A stretch of DNA of 8,723 nucleotides, taken from assembly GCA_964593895.1 (NCBI GenBank), contig CAZQKL010000089.1, positions 1-8,723 of the forward strand, read 5' to 3'. The notes under the pieces are model-generated. The model made no database searches, was not told the origin of the DNA, and worked only from the letters and a program-made list of their open reading frames with translations. Position numbers and translations under genes: made by a program. Position 1 is the first letter of the stretch, and the number at the start of each line of letters is the position of its first letter. Shown here piece after piece: positions 7,126-8,723 of the stretch. This stretch comes from CAZQKL01 sp964593895 [NCBI: uncultured bacterium] (lineage in GTDB: Bacteria > DYJV01).

Positions 7126-8610
7126 CTAAAATTCAAATTTCCATATTGTTCCCTGGGGCGTATCTTCAAGTATAATTCCCAATCTATTTAATTCAGCTCT
7201 TATTTCATCAGCTTTTTCAAAATTTTTTTCTTTTCTTAATTTTGTTCTTTCATTGATTTTTTCTATTATAAAATTTTCATCTAAATTATTCTTTTCAAGA
7301 AATTTTTTCTTTTCAAGCTCAATGAAATTTTTGGGTGCAATTGAAAACAAGCCAAAAATTTTTGAAATATCAACAAAAAAATTTTTAATAATTAATAACA
7401 CTTTAAGTGCGTCTTCATTTAAATTTGATATATTTGGAGAGTAAATAACTCTATTTAAGTCTGGCAAAAAATCAAAAATAAACCCAATGGCACTTGCACT
7501 ATTAAAATCATCATCCATTGCTGAAAAAAATTTATCTTTTGTTTCATAAAACTTATTTAAAAGCTTTTTTTGTGCCTTTGAGAGATTTTTCTCATTCAAA
7601 TTAGTTTCTTTTAACTCTGATTTTTCAAGAATTGAATACAATCTTTCAAGGGAATAATTTAATCTCATATAAGCATTTGCTGAATTTCTTACATTCTCCT
7701 CTGAAAAATCAATTGGGCTTCTGTAATGAGATGTTAAAAGGAAAAATCTTAAAATCTCTGGATTTATCTTTTCTGTTACTTCTCTTATTGTCAAAAAATT
7801 TCCCAAAGATTTACTCATCTTTTCTTTATTAATATTTACAAATCCGTTATGAAGCCAATAATTAACAAAAGTTTTTCCTGAATATGCTTCAGATTGAGCA
7901 ATTTCATTCTCATGATGAGGAAATATTAAATCTTTACCACCACCATGAATATCAAAAGTCTCTCCAAGATATTTCATACTCATAACAGAACATTCAAGAT
8001 GCCAACCTGGCCTGCCTTTTCCCCATGGACTATCCCAGTAGGGTTCATTCTCCTTTGATTTTTTCCATAGAGCAAAATCAAGGGGATTTTTTTTCTTTTC
8101 ATTTACATCTATTCTTGCTCCTGCAAGTAATTCATCTATATTCTTTTTGGATAATTTCCCATATTCTTTAAACTTTTCAACTTCAAAGTAAACATCACCT
8201 TCAACTTCATAAGCATAACCTTTGTCAATTAAAACTTTTACAAAATCTATCATATCTTTAATATGCTCAGTTGCTCTTGGTTCAAAGGTTGGCTTTTTTA
8301 TATTCAATTTCTCAACATCAATATAATATTCATTTATGTATTTCTCACTTACTTCATAAAAAGGCACGACAAGTTGATTTGCTTTATTTATTATTTTATC
8401 ATCTATGTCAGTGAAATTTCTTACAAAAACAACATCATAACCTTTATATTGGAAATATCTGTAAATTACGTCAAAAGCAATTATACTTCTTGCATGTCCA
8501 ATGTGACACAAATCGTAAACTGTTACTCCACAAGTGTAAATTCCTACTTTCCCAGAATTTATAGGCTTAAACTCTTCTTTTTGTGATGATAATGAATTGT
8601 ACACATACAT
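7126..8610 (-). CDS. cysS: Cysteinyl-tRNA synthetase
   Basis: This class I aminoacyl-tRNA synthetase charges tRNA-Cys with cysteine in the cytoplasm. At 494 aa it is slightly longer than the common 460-470. The HIGH motif is at 36-39 (CHIGHARS) and KMSKS at 264-268. The zinc ligands expected from the E. coli enzyme are all present: C28, C207, H232 and E236. GRPGWHLECSVMS (199-211) is the usual cysteine-site region. The anticodon-binding helical domain fills about 310-494 and ends with ADEIRAELNRLGIILEDTPQGTIW, a standard C-terminus. The ATG at 8610 gives the expected N-terminus (YNSLSSQKEEF...). It has no Shine-Dalgarno, and a good -10 box lies only 11 bases before it, so the message may be nearly leaderless. 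Confidence 0.98.
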   Translation of the reverse strand: MYVYNSLSSQKEEFKPINSGKVGIYTCGVTVYDLCHIGHARSIIAFDVIYRYFQYKGYDVVFVRNFTDIDDKIINKANQLVVPFYEVSEKYINEYYIDVEKLNIKKPTFEPRATEHIKDMIDFVKVLIDKGYAYEVEGDVYFEVEKFKEYGKLSKKNIDELLAGARIDVNEKKKNPLDFALWKKSKENEPYWDSPWGKGRPGWHLECSVMSMKYLGETFDIHGGGKDLIFPHHENEIAQSEAYSGKTFVNYWLHNGFVNINKEKMSKSLGNFLTIREVTEKINPEILRFFLLTSHYRSPIDFSEENVRNSANAYMRLNYSLERLYSILEKSELKETNLNEKNLSKAQKKLLNKFYETKDKFFSAMDDDFNSASAIGFIFDFLPDLNRVIYSPNISNLNEDALKVLLIIKNFFVDISKIFGLFSIAPKNFIELEKKKFLEKNNLDENFIIEKINERTKLRKEKNFEKADEIRAELNRLGIILEDTPQGTIWKFEF

Positions 8611-8621
8611 TTGTTGTATTC

Positions 8622-8648
8622 ATTATAATAAATTGGTAAAATCGTCAA
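8622..8648 (-). promoter_or_regulatory. Probable promoter of cysS (nearly leaderless transcript)
   Basis: TTGACG (8648 to 8643) and a perfect TATAAT (8627 to 8622) are 15 bases apart, slightly under the ideal 17 but both boxes are strong. Transcription would begin around 8615, four to six bases before the cysS ATG at 8610. No ribosome site is present in that interval, consistent with leaderless or near-leaderless translation. Confidence 0.6.
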
Positions 8649-8670
8649 TAATATATTTTTACTTTTTTAA

Positions 8671-8699
8671 TTGACTTTGAGGTTATTGTATGTTATCGT
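8671..8699 (+). promoter_or_regulatory. Candidate divergent promoter for a gene beyond the right edge
   Basis: On the + strand TTGACT (8671-8676) is followed after 17 bases by TATCGT (8694-8699), preceded by TGT, an extended -10 pattern. It faces away from cysS. With the ribosome site at 8716-8720 it points to a gene starting just outside the window. Confidence 0.5.
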
Positions 8700-8715
8700 T
8701 TTAAAATTTAAAATT

Positions 8716-8720
8716 TGGAG
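8716..8720 (+). promoter_or_regulatory. Shine-Dalgarno of a divergent gene starting outside the window
   Basis: GGAGG (within TTGGAGGTT) lies four bases before the right end, and no start codon follows inside the window. A start would be expected within about ten bases beyond it. The product cannot be known from here. The leader between the candidate promoter and this site is AT-rich, with the repeated pattern TTTAAAATTTAAAATTT. Confidence 0.55.
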
Positions 8721-8723
8721 GTT

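Noticed and set aside
8263-8586. 107-codon + strand open frame
   Set aside because: It is antisense to the catalytic N-terminal half of cysS.

Overview
The window is AT-rich and every gene in it reads on the minus strand. From right to left it holds cysS (cysteinyl-tRNA synthetase), a stand-alone CheX-like gene, and a nearly complete F-type ATP synthase operon: atpI-like, atpB (a), a tripled c-subunit gene, a single c-subunit gene, a short b-type gene (b'), a second b gene, atpH (delta), atpA (alpha), atpG (gamma) and the first 196 codons of atpD (beta), which runs off the left edge. atpC (epsilon) is presumably just beyond. Spacing is tight throughout, with no gap above about 110 bases, several stop/start contacts, and no convincing terminator, so cysS-cheX-atp could be one long transcription unit. 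The right-hand edge carries what looks like the promoter and Shine-Dalgarno of a divergent + strand gene outside the window.

The main point of interest is the rotor. The single c subunit (82 aa) has P28, E32, E65, S66, T67 and Y70, in the same numbering as the sodium-binding c subunits of Ilyobacter and Fusobacterium, with the two-carboxylate E32/E65 variant. Directly upstream is a 241-aa protein made of three consecutive c hairpins (six membrane helices). Only hairpin 1 keeps both carboxylates (E29, E62). Hairpin 2 has C109 and Q142 at those places and hairpin 3 has G190 and Q223. The operon therefore appears to encode a mixed rotor in which one building block carries one ion site per three hairpins. 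This recalls the F/V-hybrid rotor of Acetobacterium woodii (a duplicated c1 with one site plus normal c2/3) and the V-type rotor, but with a triplicated, two-thirds-silenced subunit. I infer sodium coupling and a lowered ion-to-ATP ratio, perhaps favouring ATP-driven ion pumping; the sequence does not prove this.

The peripheral stalk is coded by two different b-type genes, b' and b. The second has a signal-peptide-like N-terminus ahead of its membrane helix, an arrangement I associate with deltaproteobacteria-like and some other Gram-negative-type lineages. AtpI-like proteins are known to help assemble c-rings in sodium-type enzymes, which fits its position next to atpB and the two c genes.

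Organism: AT-rich codon use, a Na+-type two-carboxylate c subunit and an F/V-hybrid-like rotor suggest an anaerobic or fermentative bacterium, probably from a poorly cultured phylum. I cannot name the phylum from this sequence alone.
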